This document shows positions 19,184 through 27,626 of a DNA stretch of 64,000 bases, in pieces. The stretch lies in the NCBI RefSeq assembly GCF_024494595.1, contig NZ_JANHDI010000013.1, positions 107,216 to 171,215 of the forward strand. Direction: 5' to 3'. Positions within the stretch are counted from its first letter, which is position 1, and the number at the start of each line of letters is the position of its first letter. Origin of the DNA: Halobellus rarus. GTDB taxonomy: Archaea; Halobacteriota; Halobacteria; Halobacteriales; Haloferacaceae. The notes under the pieces are model-generated. The model was not told the DNA's origin. It saw only the letters and a program-made list of their open reading frames with translations, and ran no database searches. A program made the position numbers and the translations under genes.

Positions 19184-20884
19184 ATGACCGAGCGACGACT
19201 CTCCGGCATCGGCGTCACGCCGCTGTCCGGCGTCGGCTCCGTCGTCTGGTACGCGCCCGACGCGGAACTCGACGAGCCCCCGGCGCCCGAGGCGGTCGAC
19301 GCCGACGCGGAGATCGATCGGTTCGAGGGCGCCCGCGACGAGGCCCGCGCGGAGATCCGCGCCGAGCGCGAGCGGACGGCCGAGCGCGTCGGCGAGGCCG
19401 AGGCCGAGGTCTTCGACGCGCACGTGCAGTTCCTCGACGACCCCCAGATCACCGAGGGCGTCGAAGACGAGATCGAGGGCGGCCTCCCGGCCGAACACGC
19501 GGTCTCCCGGACGTTCGATCGGTTCGTCGAGCAGTTCGAGGGGATGGAGGGCCGGATGGCCGAGCGCGCCGACGACCTGCGGGACGTCCGCGACCGCCTC
19601 GTGCGCGTGCTCGTCGGCGGCGACCGCGTCGACCTCGCGGATCTCCCGGCGGGGAGCGTCGTCCTCGCCGAACGGTTGACACCGAGCGACACGGCACAGC
19701 TCGACCCCGAGCGCGTCGCCGGGTTCGTGACCGCCACCGGCGGGCGCACCTCGCACGCGGCGATCTTCGCGCGCTCGCTGGCGCTGCCGGCGGTCGTCGG
19801 CGTCGGCGAGGACCTCCGCGACGTCGCGGACGGCGCCGAGGTCGTCGTCGACGGCACCGAGGGCACGCTCGTCGTCGACCCCGACGCGGAGACGCGGGAG
19901 GCCGCGGCGGGCGGCGAGGAGGTCGAGATTCGAGAAGAGTCGGTCGAGACCGCCGACGGGACGCCGATCGAGGTCGCCGCGAACGTCGGAACGCGGGCGG
20001 ACCTCGCGCCCGCCGCCGAGCGCGGGGCCGACGGTATCGGGCTGTTCCGAACCGAGTTCCTCTTTCTCGACCGGGAATCGCCGCCGGACGAGGACGAGCA
20101 GTACGAGGCCTATCACGAGGCCCTGGAGGCGTTCCCCGACGGGCGGGTCGTCGTCCGGACCCTCGACATCGGCGGCGACAAGCCGATCGAGTACCTGGAC
20201 CTGCCCGACGAGGAGAACCCCTTCCTCGGCGAGCGCGGCATCCGGCGCTCGCTCGGCCCCGACGCCGACCTCTTCGAGACGCAGCTCCGGGCGCTCCTGC
20301 GCGCGGCCGGCGACGACGCGGGCGGGCAGCTCTCGGTGATGTTGCCGCTCGTCTCGACCGTCGAAGAGGTCCGCGAGGCGCGCGAGATACTGGAGTCGGT
20401 CGCGGCCGATCTGGAAGACGAGGGCGTCGCCTACGCCGTCCCGGAGTTCGGCGTGATGATCGAGACGCCCGCGGCGGCGTTCCTCGCTCCCGACCTGGTC
20501 GAGCACGTCGAGTTCTTCAGCATCGGGACGAACGACCTCGCGCAATACGTGATGGCCGCCGAGCGCGGCAACAGCCGGGTGTCAGACCTCGGCGACTTCC
20601 GCCAGCCCGCGGTGCTGCGGGCGATCCGCGCGACGGTCGACGCGACCGAGGGAACGGACGTCTGGGTCGGGATGTGCGGGGAGATGGCCGGCGACCCCGA
20701 TCTGACGAGACTGCTCGTCGGCCTCGGCCTGGACGAACTGAGTATGAGCGCGGTCACGGTGCCACAGGTGAAGCGAGCGGTGACCGAAACGACCGTTCCG
20801 GAGGCGCGCGACCTCGCAGAGCGCGCGCTCGCCGCCAGTACGAAAGCTGAAGTCGAAGCCGTGTTAACAGAGAGCACACAATGA
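19184..20884 (+). CDS. ptsI: PTS enzyme I (phosphoenolpyruvate-protein phosphotransferase)
   Basis: A 566-residue enzyme that phosphorylates HPr from PEP. The N-terminal HPr-binding helical region (about 40-140) is followed by the swivelling phospho-His domain with TGGRTSHAAIFARSLALPAV (His189). The C-terminal PEP-binding TIM barrel has GIGLFRTEFLFLDR, SIGTNDLAQYVMAA and MCGEMAGDP with the catalytic Cys. The length and order are those of bacterial EI. It overlaps ptfB by 4 bp. Confidence 0.96.
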   Translation: MTERRLSGIGVTPLSGVGSVVWYAPDAELDEPPAPEAVDADAEIDRFEGARDEARAEIRAERERTAERVGEAEAEVFDAHVQFLDDPQITEGVEDEIEGGLPAEHAVSRTFDRFVEQFEGMEGRMAERADDLRDVRDRLVRVLVGGDRVDLADLPAGSVVLAERLTPSDTAQLDPERVAGFVTATGGRTSHAAIFARSLALPAVVGVGEDLRDVADGAEVVVDGTEGTLVVDPDAETREAAAGGEEVEIREESVETADGTPIEVAANVGTRADLAPAAERGADGIGLFRTEFLFLDRESPPDEDEQYEAYHEALEAFPDGRVVVRTLDIGGDKPIEYLDLPDEENPFLGERGIRRSLGPDADLFETQLRALLRAAGDDAGGQLSVMLPLVSTVEEVREAREILESVAADLEDEGVAYAVPEFGVMIETPAAAFLAPDLVEHVEFFSIGTNDLAQYVMAAERGNSRVSDLGDFRQPAVLRAIRATVDATEGTDVWVGMCGEMAGDPDLTRLLVGLGLDELSMSAVTVPQVKRAVTETTVPEARDLAERALAASTKAEVEAVLTESTQ

Positions 20885-21330
20885 AACTCGTCGCAGTCAC
20901 ATCCTGTCCGACCGGAATCGCACACAGCCAGATGGCGGCCGAAAACCTCGAACAGACGGCCGAACGACTCGGTCACGACATCAAGGTCGAGGTCCAGGGC
21001 GCGATGGGCGCGCAGAACGAACTCACCGCCGGGGAGATCGCCGACGCCGAGGCCGTCATCATCGCCTCCGACACCGCGGTCAGCCGCGACCGTTTCGAGG
21101 GCAAGCCCCTCGTGAAGGGAACCGTGAAGGACGGCGTCAACGACCCGGAGAGCCTCTTCGAGCGGGCGGCCGAACTCGTCGAGGAGGGCAAGACCGAGGC
21201 CGTCGAGGTCGACGGCGAGGCGTCGGACGCCGGTGGCGACGACACCGAGTCGGGCGCGTCGGAGCCGAGTCGACGCGGCGGCGACCGTGAGAAGGGACTG
21301 TTCGCGCGGCTCAAGAAGCTCTTCTCCTGA
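20881..21330 (+). CDS. ptfB: Fructose PTS EIIB component
   Basis: A 149-residue PTS_IIB_fruc domain. It carries the phospho-Cys (Cys9) in VTSCPTGIAHSQMAAENL and phosphorylates fructose to fructose-1-phosphate during transport through PtfC. The domain ends near residue 100. The remaining C-terminal tail (DDTESGASEPSRRGG and a basic end, ARLKKLF) is not part of the fold and may help membrane association; that is inference. Confidence 0.93.
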   Translation: MKLVAVTSCPTGIAHSQMAAENLEQTAERLGHDIKVEVQGAMGAQNELTAGEIADAEAVIIASDTAVSRDRFEGKPLVKGTVKDGVNDPESLFERAAELVEEGKTEAVEVDGEASDAGGDDTESGASEPSRRGGDREKGLFARLKKLFS

Positions 21331-21420
21331 TCGGTCGCTGTCCCGTTCGCCCGAGTCCCGTCGTCCGACGAGCGGTACGCCCATCGAACGCGCAATACCG
21401 TGCAGAGACGAACAGTCTCC

Positions 21421-21430
21421 GTATATCTTA
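21421..21430 (+). promoter_or_regulatory. TATA box for fba
   Basis: GTATATCTTA, 40-49 nt upstream of the fba GTG start. A GAGGTGA Shine-Dalgarno-like sequence at 21457-21463 supports the GTG at 21470 as the start. Confidence 0.55.
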
Positions 21431-21469
21431 TGACGCAGGCGCGAGAAGTCCGAGGCGAGGTGACACACA

Positions 21470-22462
21470 GTGCCGTTCTACGGCGGGAGTGAACTCGCCA
21501 ACGTCTACGACGACGCCTTGGAGAAGGGATTCGGCCTCGTCGCGTCGAACATCGCCGAACCGAACATCATGATGGGGCTGATGGAGGGAGCCGCGCGGAA
21601 GAACTCGGACCTCCTCTTACAGCTCAGCGGCGGTGCCAGCACGTTCGCCGGCAACGAAGACCCGGTGGACGGGCTGAAAGCGATGGGGGCGTACATCGAC
21701 ACGATCGCCGACCAGTACGACATCGGCGTCTTCCTCAACATGGACCACCAGACGGACCTGGAGTTCATCGAGGCGCAGATGGATCTCGAAATCCCCTCCT
21801 CGATCATGATCGACGCCTCCCACGAGCCCTTCGAGGAGAACGTCGCGAGGAGCAAGGAGGTCGTCGAGATGAAAGAAGAGAAGGGCGCAGACGTCCTCAT
21901 CGAGGCCGAACTCGGCCAGATCAAGGGCGTCGAGGACGAGATCGAATCCGAGGAGGCGTTCTACACCGACCCCGAGCAGGCCGTCGAATTCGTCGACCGG
22001 ACCGGCTGTGACCTGCTCGCGATCTCGGTGGGAACGCAGCACGGGGTCGCGAAGGGCAAAGACCTGGAGTTGCGGCCGGACCTCGCGGCCGACATCCGGC
22101 AGGCGCTCCGCGATCACGGCCTCGACACGCCGCTGGTGCTCCACGGTTCCTCGGGCGTCCAGCCCGACCAGCTCCAGCGGATGCTCCAGCACGGCATCTG
22201 CAAGGTGAACAAGGACACCCGGTACCAGTACGAGTACACGCGGACGGCCTACGACCTTTATAGCGAAGACCCGACGAACATCGTCCCGCCGGAGGGCGTC
22301 GACGCCGACCGCGACACGTTCTTCAACGACACCGACTGGTCGCCGAACAAGGACGTCTTCGACCCGCGGGTCGCCGGGCGGAACATCCGCGAGCGTATCG
22401 CCGACGTCCACGCCGAGCTCACCGAGGTCTCCGGAACCGCCGGACAGAGCCGGTACGCGTAA
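21470..22462 (+). CDS. fba: Fructose-1,6-bisphosphate aldolase, class II
   Basis: A 330-residue metal-dependent aldolase that cleaves fructose-1,6-bisphosphate to DHAP and glyceraldehyde-3-phosphate. It starts at GTG ([19 protein letters not shown]). The FBP_aldolase II features visible are MDHQTD (metal-ligand His region), [29 protein letters not shown] and [10 protein letters not shown]. It completes the operon: fructose import, F1P, FBP, triose phosphates. Haloferax encodes the same aldolase type in its fructose cluster. Confidence 0.94.
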   Translation: MPFYGGSELANVYDDALEKGFGLVASNIAEPNIMMGLMEGAARKNSDLLLQLSGGASTFAGNEDPVDGLKAMGAYIDTIADQYDIGVFLNMDHQTDLEFIEAQMDLEIPSSIMIDASHEPFEENVARSKEVVEMKEEKGADVLIEAELGQIKGVEDEIESEEAFYTDPEQAVEFVDRTGCDLLAISVGTQHGVAKGKDLELRPDLAADIRQALRDHGLDTPLVLHGSSGVQPDQLQRMLQHGICKVNKDTRYQYEYTRTAYDLYSEDPTNIVPPEGVDADRDTFFNDTDWSPNKDVFDPRVAGRNIRERIADVHAELTEVSGTAGQSRYA

Positions 22463-22507
22463 GACGCGCCCCCGGAGTTTAAGTCTCCACGCGGCGTTTC
22501 TTCGGGT

Positions 22508-22657
22508 ATGCCGCAGATACACCTCGACGAGGAGACGGTGGCCCGGCTGGACTCGCTCCGACAGGAGGACGAGGACTACGACGAGCTCGTCACCGAACTC
22601 ATCAACATCTACGAGGCCGAGGAGCTGACGCTGTTCCACGGCGGCGACGAGGTCTAG
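22508..22657 (+). CDS. 49-residue haloarchaeal protein (DUF7557-like)
   Basis: MPQIHLDEETVARLDSLRQE begins an acidic 49-residue protein with a short N-terminal strand followed by two predicted helices (YDELVTELINIYEAEELTLF). The layout resembles ribbon-helix-helix or antitoxin-like small proteins, and I recall similar haloarchaeal sequences named DUF7557. No toxin gene is adjacent. ATG 22508 lies 45 bp after fba. Confidence 0.6.
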   Translation: MPQIHLDEETVARLDSLRQEDEDYDELVTELINIYEAEELTLFHGGDEV

Positions 22658-22773
22658 CCCAACACCGGAGAGCGCGGAACCGATCTTCGGACGCCACACA
22701 CGAAGTCGAGCGACGCTTCCGCCAAAACGGTAGCGGCGACGCTGTCGAACGCGTTTGTCGGCGTCGTCGACCC

Positions 22774-23013
22774 TCAGCAGAGGCGGTAGCGTTCGGCGTC
22801 CTGGTCGATCAGGTCGCGTTCACACAGCGTCGAGAGAATGCTGTACAGCGAGATCTTCTTCATATCTAGGCCCGATTCGAGCTCCGAGAGAGTCGCTTCC
22901 CCGTGTGTCGAAAGGAACAGATAGACGAGCTTCGCACGCGGCGATTCGAGGCTGGACGGAATCGACGGCGCTTCGATCCCGGCTGTCGGTCGTGAGTGCA
23001 TCGTACTCTGCAT
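22774..23013 (-). CDS. Small winged-helix DNA-binding protein
   Basis: A 79-residue protein. After a short N-terminal tail it is one winged helix: ARAKLVYLFLSTHGEATLSE-like helix 1 and 2 (PRAKLVYLFLSTHGEATLSE), recognition helix MKKISLYSILSTLCERDLI and wing DAERYRLC. It resembles TrmB/MarR-like wHTH-only proteins common in haloarchaea; the target is unknown. I chose the ATG at 23013 because a TATA-like TTTTATTATC (23041-23050, minus strand) is about 30 nt upstream, giving a leaderless mRNA. A second in-frame ATG lies four codons later. Confidence 0.72.
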   Translation of the reverse strand: MQSTMHSRPTAGIEAPSIPSSLESPRAKLVYLFLSTHGEATLSELESGLDMKKISLYSILSTLCERDLIDQDAERYRLC

Positions 23014-23040
23014 TGTCGTTGTCTTTCCCTTAGCTTCGAC

Positions 23041-23050
23041 GATAATAAAA
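23041..23050 (-). promoter_or_regulatory. TATA box for the small wHTH gene
   Basis: On the minus strand, TTTTATTATC lies 28-37 nt before the ATG at 23013, as expected for a leaderless haloarchaeal promoter. Confidence 0.55.
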
Positions 23051-23217
23051 CCCATCCACGACGATCGTCGAAACAACTGAGAGATAAATCCGGCTATATA
23101 TCGCTTCTATTCGGCGTATTCTCGAAAGTGGACGAACGTTCATCGAAGTTCCGGCGCGTTTCGGCGTCGATTTTTTCGACTGGTGACGATACTGCCGCTC
23201 GAATCCGGCGGGCGGAG

Positions 23218-23311
23218 TGGAAGGGGCGGGAGTCGAACCACGCGAAGCCGTAAGCCGGAGCGACCGAGTGACGGTCGCTGCCGGAACGCTCTACCACTGA
23301 GCCACCCTTCC
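23218..23311 (-). pseudogene. tRNA-like sequence with abnormal anticodon and T regions
   Basis: The minus strand has a perfect 7-bp acceptor (GGAAGGG with CCCTTCC, discriminator A), a normal D arm (GCTC AGTGGTA GAGC) and a TTCGACT T-loop with 3' strand CCCGC. The total is 94 nt. The 5' T-stem strand reads GCGTGG where GCGGG is needed, i.e. an extra T. Between D and T arms lie 43 nt in which I cannot form a 5-bp anticodon stem with a 7-nt loop having U33. Instead they form a long helix of CCGG, AGCGACCG and their complements around TCACT. It may be a decayed tRNA, a tRNA with an odd intron, or a tRNA-like RNA. No anticodon is assigned. Confidence 0.45.
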
Positions 23312-23381
23312 GATGCGGAGGTACGTGGCGCTGTCGTATATGCGTAGCGGCGCGAACGAGGCCGCCGCAGAGCCAGCACGG

Positions 23382-24896
23382 CTACTCCAAGAGCGACTCG
23401 CCCGTCATCGTGGCGGGTTTCTCGACGCCCATCAGTTCCAGAAGCGTCGGCGCGATGTCGCAGAGCGAGCCGCCCGAACGAACCCGCCGACCGCCGTCGT
23501 CGCCGTCGGGCGTCAGGTAGACGAGCGGAACCGGGTTCGTCGTGTGCGCGGTGTGCGGCTCCTCGGCGGTCCCCATGTCGTCGGCGTTGCCGTGGTCGGC
23601 CGTGACGAGGACGTGGCCGCCCGCGTCTTGGACCCCGGCGACCAACCGACCGAGCTGTTCGTCGACGGTCTCGACGGCCCGGATCGCCGCCTCGAAGTCG
23701 CCGGTGTGACCGACCATGTCCGGGTTCGCGTAGTTGAGCACGAGCGCGTCGGGGTCCTCGGCGTCGATGAGTTCCAGCGCCGTGTCGGTCACCTCGACGG
23801 CGCTCATCTCCGGTTCGAGGTCGTAGGTGGGCACGTCGGGGCTCTCGACGATCCGGCGAATCTCGCCGTCGAACTCGACCTCGCGGCCGCCGTTGAGGAA
23901 GTAGGTGACGTGGGCGTACTTCTCGGACTCGGCGATCCGGAGCTGGGTCTTCCCGGCGGCCGAGAGCGTCGCGCCGAGCGTGTCGGTCGGCTCCTCCGGC
24001 GGGAACGCCACCGGGAAGTCGAACGTCTCGTCGTACTCGGTCATCGTGACGATGCGGGTCTCCGGCGGGTCGGTCTCGAAGGGCCACTCGGGCTCGACGT
24101 CGCCGAGGAGTCGGACGAGCTGGCGCGCGCGGTCCGGCCGGAAGTTGAAGAACAGCACCGCGTCGCCGTCGTCGAGCGCCGGGGCACCGGACACGAGCGT
24201 CGGCTCGACGAACTCGTCGGTGTCGCCGCGCTCGTAGGAGTCGCGGAGGGCCTCGACGGCCGAGGGAGCCTCGTGGTCGGCCTCGCGGTGGACGACGGCG
24301 TCGTAGGCGCGCTTCGTCCGCTCCCAGTTCCGGTCGCGGTCCATCGCGTAGTACCGCCCGGACACCGTCGCGACGTCGCCCGTTCCGTGCTCGTCGACGA
24401 CGCCTCCGAGCGTTTCGAGGTACTCCTCGCCGCCGTAGGGGTCGGTGTCGCGGCCGTCGGTGAACGCGTGCGTGACGGCGTCGACGCCGCGGTCGGCGGC
24501 GATTTCGATCAACGCGTGGAGGTGGCCCTGCTCGGAGTGGACGCCGCCGTCGCTCAGAAGGCCCATACAGTGCACGCGGCCGCCCGTCTCCTCGACGTGG
24601 TCGAACGCCGAGGCGATGGCGTCGTTCGTCCGGAACGTGCCCTCGGCGATGGCGTCCTCGATGCGCGTGTACGCCTGCTTGACGACCCGGCCCGCGCCGA
24701 TGTTGAGGTGCCCGACCTCGCTGTTTCCCATCTGTCCTTCCGGGAGGCCGACGTTCCGCCCGGAGACGTCGAGCGTGCCGTACGCGCCGGTCTCGGCGAG
24801 CCGATCGAAGTTCGGCGTCGACGCCGCCTTCACCGCGTCGCGTCGGTCGTGGTCCCCGAGGCCCCAGCCGTCGAGGATGACGAGCGCTGCCTGCAT
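23382..24896 (-). CDS. gpmI: 2,3-bisphosphoglycerate-independent phosphoglycerate mutase
   Basis: A 504-residue alkaline-phosphatase-superfamily enzyme that interconverts 3- and 2-phosphoglycerate using two Mn ions. VILDGWG at the N terminus supplies a metal Asp, and QMGNSEVGHLNIGAG has the phosphorylated Ser59. The transferase insertion (HCMGLLSDGGVHSEQGHLHA) and the C-terminal metal site VTADHGNADDM are visible. The length matches bacterial GpmI rather than the shorter archaeal ApgM. ATG 24896 begins the conserved start (MQAALVILDGWG). Confidence 0.95.
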   Translation of the reverse strand: MQAALVILDGWGLGDHDRRDAVKAASTPNFDRLAETGAYGTLDVSGRNVGLPEGQMGNSEVGHLNIGAGRVVKQAYTRIEDAIAEGTFRTNDAIASAFDHVEETGGRVHCMGLLSDGGVHSEQGHLHALIEIAADRGVDAVTHAFTDGRDTDPYGGEEYLETLGGVVDEHGTGDVATVSGRYYAMDRDRNWERTKRAYDAVVHREADHEAPSAVEALRDSYERGDTDEFVEPTLVSGAPALDDGDAVLFFNFRPDRARQLVRLLGDVEPEWPFETDPPETRIVTMTEYDETFDFPVAFPPEEPTDTLGATLSAAGKTQLRIAESEKYAHVTYFLNGGREVEFDGEIRRIVESPDVPTYDLEPEMSAVEVTDTALELIDAEDPDALVLNYANPDMVGHTGDFEAAIRAVETVDEQLGRLVAGVQDAGGHVLVTADHGNADDMGTAEEPHTAHTTNPVPLVYLTPDGDDGGRRVRSGGSLCDIAPTLLELMGVEKPATMTGESLLE

Positions 24897-25033
24897 ACCC
24901 GAGGCGAGGCGAGGTGGGAGGGAATAGCCTTCGCTTCGGTCGGCACGCGTCGGCGCTCCGACCCCGTCGGCGCTCCGAGACCCACCGCTCGAACGCGACA
25001 CCTTCTTTCGGGTCCCCGTCGTCGTCGGAACCG

Positions 25034-25750
25034 ATGGTCGAGTCCTCGGAGGGATCGACGGGAAAACACGGATGGCAGGCGCGCCTCCGACGGCCCTTCC
25101 CCGAGCGCTGGGTGCAGTACTACCTCGGCAACGGCGCGAGCCTCGGGTGGTTGCTCGTCGTCGACGGCGCGGCCTTTCTCCTCGGTGTCAGTTTCTACGT
25201 GCACTCGGACCCCTCGCTGGGCGACCTCAGTTCGCTCGCGTACCCGCTGTTCGGCGATTCGCCGACCGCGCTCGCGCTCGCGACGCTCTCGGTGGCGACG
25301 CTGCTCCCGAATCTCGGCCGCCGCGTCACCGACGCCCCCTCGAACCGGTTGCTCGCGCTCTTGCACACCCTCGCGTTCGTCTGGCTCGCGAAGTACGGCC
25401 TCTGGACGGCCATCGCGCTCAACCTCCGGCCGGACCTCTACGTCGGCTTCACGCCGACGCTGCTGTGGGAGTACTGGGGCATCCTGATCACGCATCTCTT
25501 TTTCCTCCTGCACGCGGCGGTGATCCCGTACTACGGCGAGACGACGCGGGAAGCGCTGGCCGCGGCGCTCGTCTTCCTCCTCCTCAACGACGCCTTCGAC
25601 TACGGACTGGGGCTGTATCCGCCGCTCCGGTACGAGGCCGGCCCGCTGCTGGCGGGGATCACCGTCTCGTTGTCGTTCGCGGTGATCGCCTACGCCGCCT
25701 GGGCGTTCGATCGGCACGGTTCGAGTTCCGACGACGGAACGGCGGAGTGA
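25034..25750 (+). CDS. Integral membrane protein, DUF1405 family
   Basis: A 238-residue protein with about six hydrophobic segments after a basic cytoplasmic N-terminal segment of about 35 residues. Blocks such as ARLRRPFPERWVQYYLGNGA, WLAKYGLWTAIALNL, LLWEYWGILITHLFF and LLNDAFDYGLGLYPPL fit the DUF1405 family known from Bacillus and haloarchaea. Function is unknown. ATG 25034 was chosen over upstream starts because it immediately precedes the charged N-terminal region. Confidence 0.75.
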   Translation: MVESSEGSTGKHGWQARLRRPFPERWVQYYLGNGASLGWLLVVDGAAFLLGVSFYVHSDPSLGDLSSLAYPLFGDSPTALALATLSVATLLPNLGRRVTDAPSNRLLALLHTLAFVWLAKYGLWTAIALNLRPDLYVGFTPTLLWEYWGILITHLFFLLHAAVIPYYGETTREALAAALVFLLLNDAFDYGLGLYPPLRYEAGPLLAGITVSLSFAVIAYAAWAFDRHGSSSDDGTAE

Positions 25751-26069
25751 CGACAACCCTCGTGGGGAGGCGATAATTTATCTATCGAGACGGGACCAGA
25801 GCCGCCGTGACGTGAGCATCACCCCGCGTCGGGCCGCGGTTGCTCGGCACGTCGACGCGGGAGGCGATGGCGACGACGCGAGAGTCGACAGTGAGGACCT
25901 CGAGAGCGGGCGTCGTCGCCGGCGGTGTGCCGGCTGTTTGCCCCTACAGCGCACCTGTCGTTCTCCAGCCGCGGCACACCGTTCGTCCGCCACGCGTCCC
26001 GGTGTCGTCCGGCAGTTTCCCGTCTATCGATGCGTCAGCGTCTTACGTCTCGGCGATTTACCTTCGGTT
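25751..26069. other. Intergenic region
   Basis: About 320 bp with only fragmentary open frames, including an in-frame extension upstream of the next gene that lacks recognisable protein character. GCGATTTACC about 20 nt before 26070 could be a weak TATA region. I see no RNA gene. Confidence 0.4.
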
Positions 26070-26915
26070 ATGGACTCTGCGGTACTGCTTGATCTCCTCG
26101 GGAACGAGAACCGGCGGCGCATCCTCCGGCTCCTCTCGCACAAACCGTGTTACGTCACCGAGATCAGCGAGTACCTCGGGGTCAGTCCGAAGGCCGTCAT
26201 CGACCACCTGCGGCGACTCGAGGAGGCCGGCCTCGTCGAGAGCCGGACGGACGATCAGCGCCGGAAGTACTTTCACATCGCGCGGAACCTCAGGCTGGAG
26301 GTGAGCGTTTCCCCGTACCGCTTCGGTGCCAAGAGCGCCTACCCGGCCAGCCGGAGCCTCGATATGCGCGGCCGCTGTCAGCACATCTCGCTCGACATTC
26401 CCGCGCCGAACGGTCGAACGCGCGAGGACGACCGGGACGCTGAAGATCAGGACGCTGAGAGCGACAGCGAGGACGGGGAGTCGGACTCGCGACAGCGGAT
26501 CGACCCCTGCGGGAACGACGAGACGGACGGAAAGGCCGGCAGACCGGACGCCGTGGACTCGGACGTCGGCGACTCGTCCGTCGAGCGACCGGCGGTCGAC
26601 GAGCCGGACGACGTGGCCGAACTCGCCCGGCAGTACGCCTACCTCGAAGACGTCGAGAGCGAACTCTCGCTCGCACAGCGGTGGGTTCACGGTCGGGTGA
26701 CCGACGTCCTCGACGATCTCTCAGAGCGGATCGGAGCCGAAGCCGACAGTCGGTTCTACGCCGAACTCCTCGCGGCTATCGCTCACGAGTCGAAGAGCGC
26801 CCGCGAGGTCGCTCGCGAGCTCAACGCGAATCCCGAGCGGGTCGAGACGGCACTCGACCGGTTGTCCGAGCAGGAACTCGTCGAGTACGACGGGACCGGC
26901 TGGCGGATCGTCTGA
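26070..26915 (+). CDS. ArsR-type winged-helix transcriptional regulator
   Basis: A 281-residue protein. The N-terminal 80 residues are an ArsR/MarR-like winged helix (LGNENRRRILRLLSHKPCYV, YLGVSPKAVIDHLRRLEEAG, SRTDDQRRKYFHIA). After SPYRFG comes a very acidic low-complexity linker (about 115-185), then an alpha-helical C-terminal part ending in what may be a second winged helix (AREVARELNANPERVETALD). Haloarchaea have a conserved family with this N-terminal domain followed by the SVSPYRFG segment. The effector is unknown. ATG 26070 starts directly before the HTH. Confidence 0.75.
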   Translation: MDSAVLLDLLGNENRRRILRLLSHKPCYVTEISEYLGVSPKAVIDHLRRLEEAGLVESRTDDQRRKYFHIARNLRLEVSVSPYRFGAKSAYPASRSLDMRGRCQHISLDIPAPNGRTREDDRDAEDQDAESDSEDGESDSRQRIDPCGNDETDGKAGRPDAVDSDVGDSSVERPAVDEPDDVAELARQYAYLEDVESELSLAQRWVHGRVTDVLDDLSERIGAEADSRFYAELLAAIAHESKSAREVARELNANPERVETALDRLSEQELVEYDGTGWRIV

Positions 26916-26941
26916 CCCCACCGGAGATCGCACCCACTCTC

Positions 26942-27505
26942 TCAGACCTCCCGAGTGAGTCCGTCCCGGAGGTCGCGACCGAAGTAATGGCCCGCGAGCG
27001 ACGCGAGCAGCCCCGCTCCCGTTCCGACGCCGGCGATGGCGACGCCGTAGTCCGCGAGGACCTGCACCGCTACCGGCGCGAAGACGCTCGTGAGCGTCCC
27101 GAGGACGAACGCGATCCCGGCGGCGATCGCGCCCGCGAGGCCGACTTCGAGATACCGCCGTCGCGAACCGACGGCTCCGACGACGAAGGCGACGAGGAAC
27201 AGGCCGAAGAACTGTCCGACAGATCCCACGAGCGGGATCGATCCGCCCGCGACGACCCCGACGAGCGAGAGCGCGAGGACGACGAGGAACGATCGGGCCG
27301 AAAACGACCCCCGCAACGGTCGCGGCCGCGAGGGGAGCAGCCCGCGGAGACGGCCGACGCCCGTCGACCGGTCGCGACTGGCGCGGTCCGATCCCGCCGT
27401 CGGGCGCGACGCCTCCCCGACCGCGTCCCTGTCGTCCCCGTCGTCGTCGAGTAGCGAGGCGGGATCGACCGCCTCTCCTCGGTCCCGTTCGCTGGAGCGC
27501 TGCAT
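26942..27505 (-). CDS. Haloarchaeal membrane protein of unknown function
   Basis: 187 residues. A hydrophilic, acidic then Arg-rich N-terminal segment of about 70 residues is followed by four or five hydrophobic segments rich in Gly and Ala (FLVVLALSLVGVVAGGSIPL, FFGLFLVAFVVGAVG, AGAIAAGIAFVLGTL, YGVAIAGVGTGAGLLASLAG). No known motif is seen. It converges with the ArsR-type gene and is divergent from gatD. ATG 27505 is used; longer frames run through the gatD promoter region. Confidence 0.6.
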   Translation of the reverse strand: MQRSSERDRGEAVDPASLLDDDGDDRDAVGEASRPTAGSDRASRDRSTGVGRLRGLLPSRPRPLRGSFSARSFLVVLALSLVGVVAGGSIPLVGSVGQFFGLFLVAFVVGAVGSRRRYLEVGLAGAIAAGIAFVLGTLTSVFAPVAVQVLADYGVAIAGVGTGAGLLASLAGHYFGRDLRDGLTREV

Positions 27506-27626
27506 AGAGATACATCGGTCTCGCGGGTCCTGACTCTTGTGCCGGTCGGGAGCGACCGCGGCGGACCGCTTCCCCCGCGCGCCGCGAACGAATGGATTCA
27601 AGTCCGCGCCACCGGTATCGCCGAGT

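Noticed and set aside
24914..25750. 40-codon extension of the DUF1405 gene
   Set aside because: It overlaps the promoter region of gpmI and lacks family similarity; ATG 25034 begins the charged N terminus.
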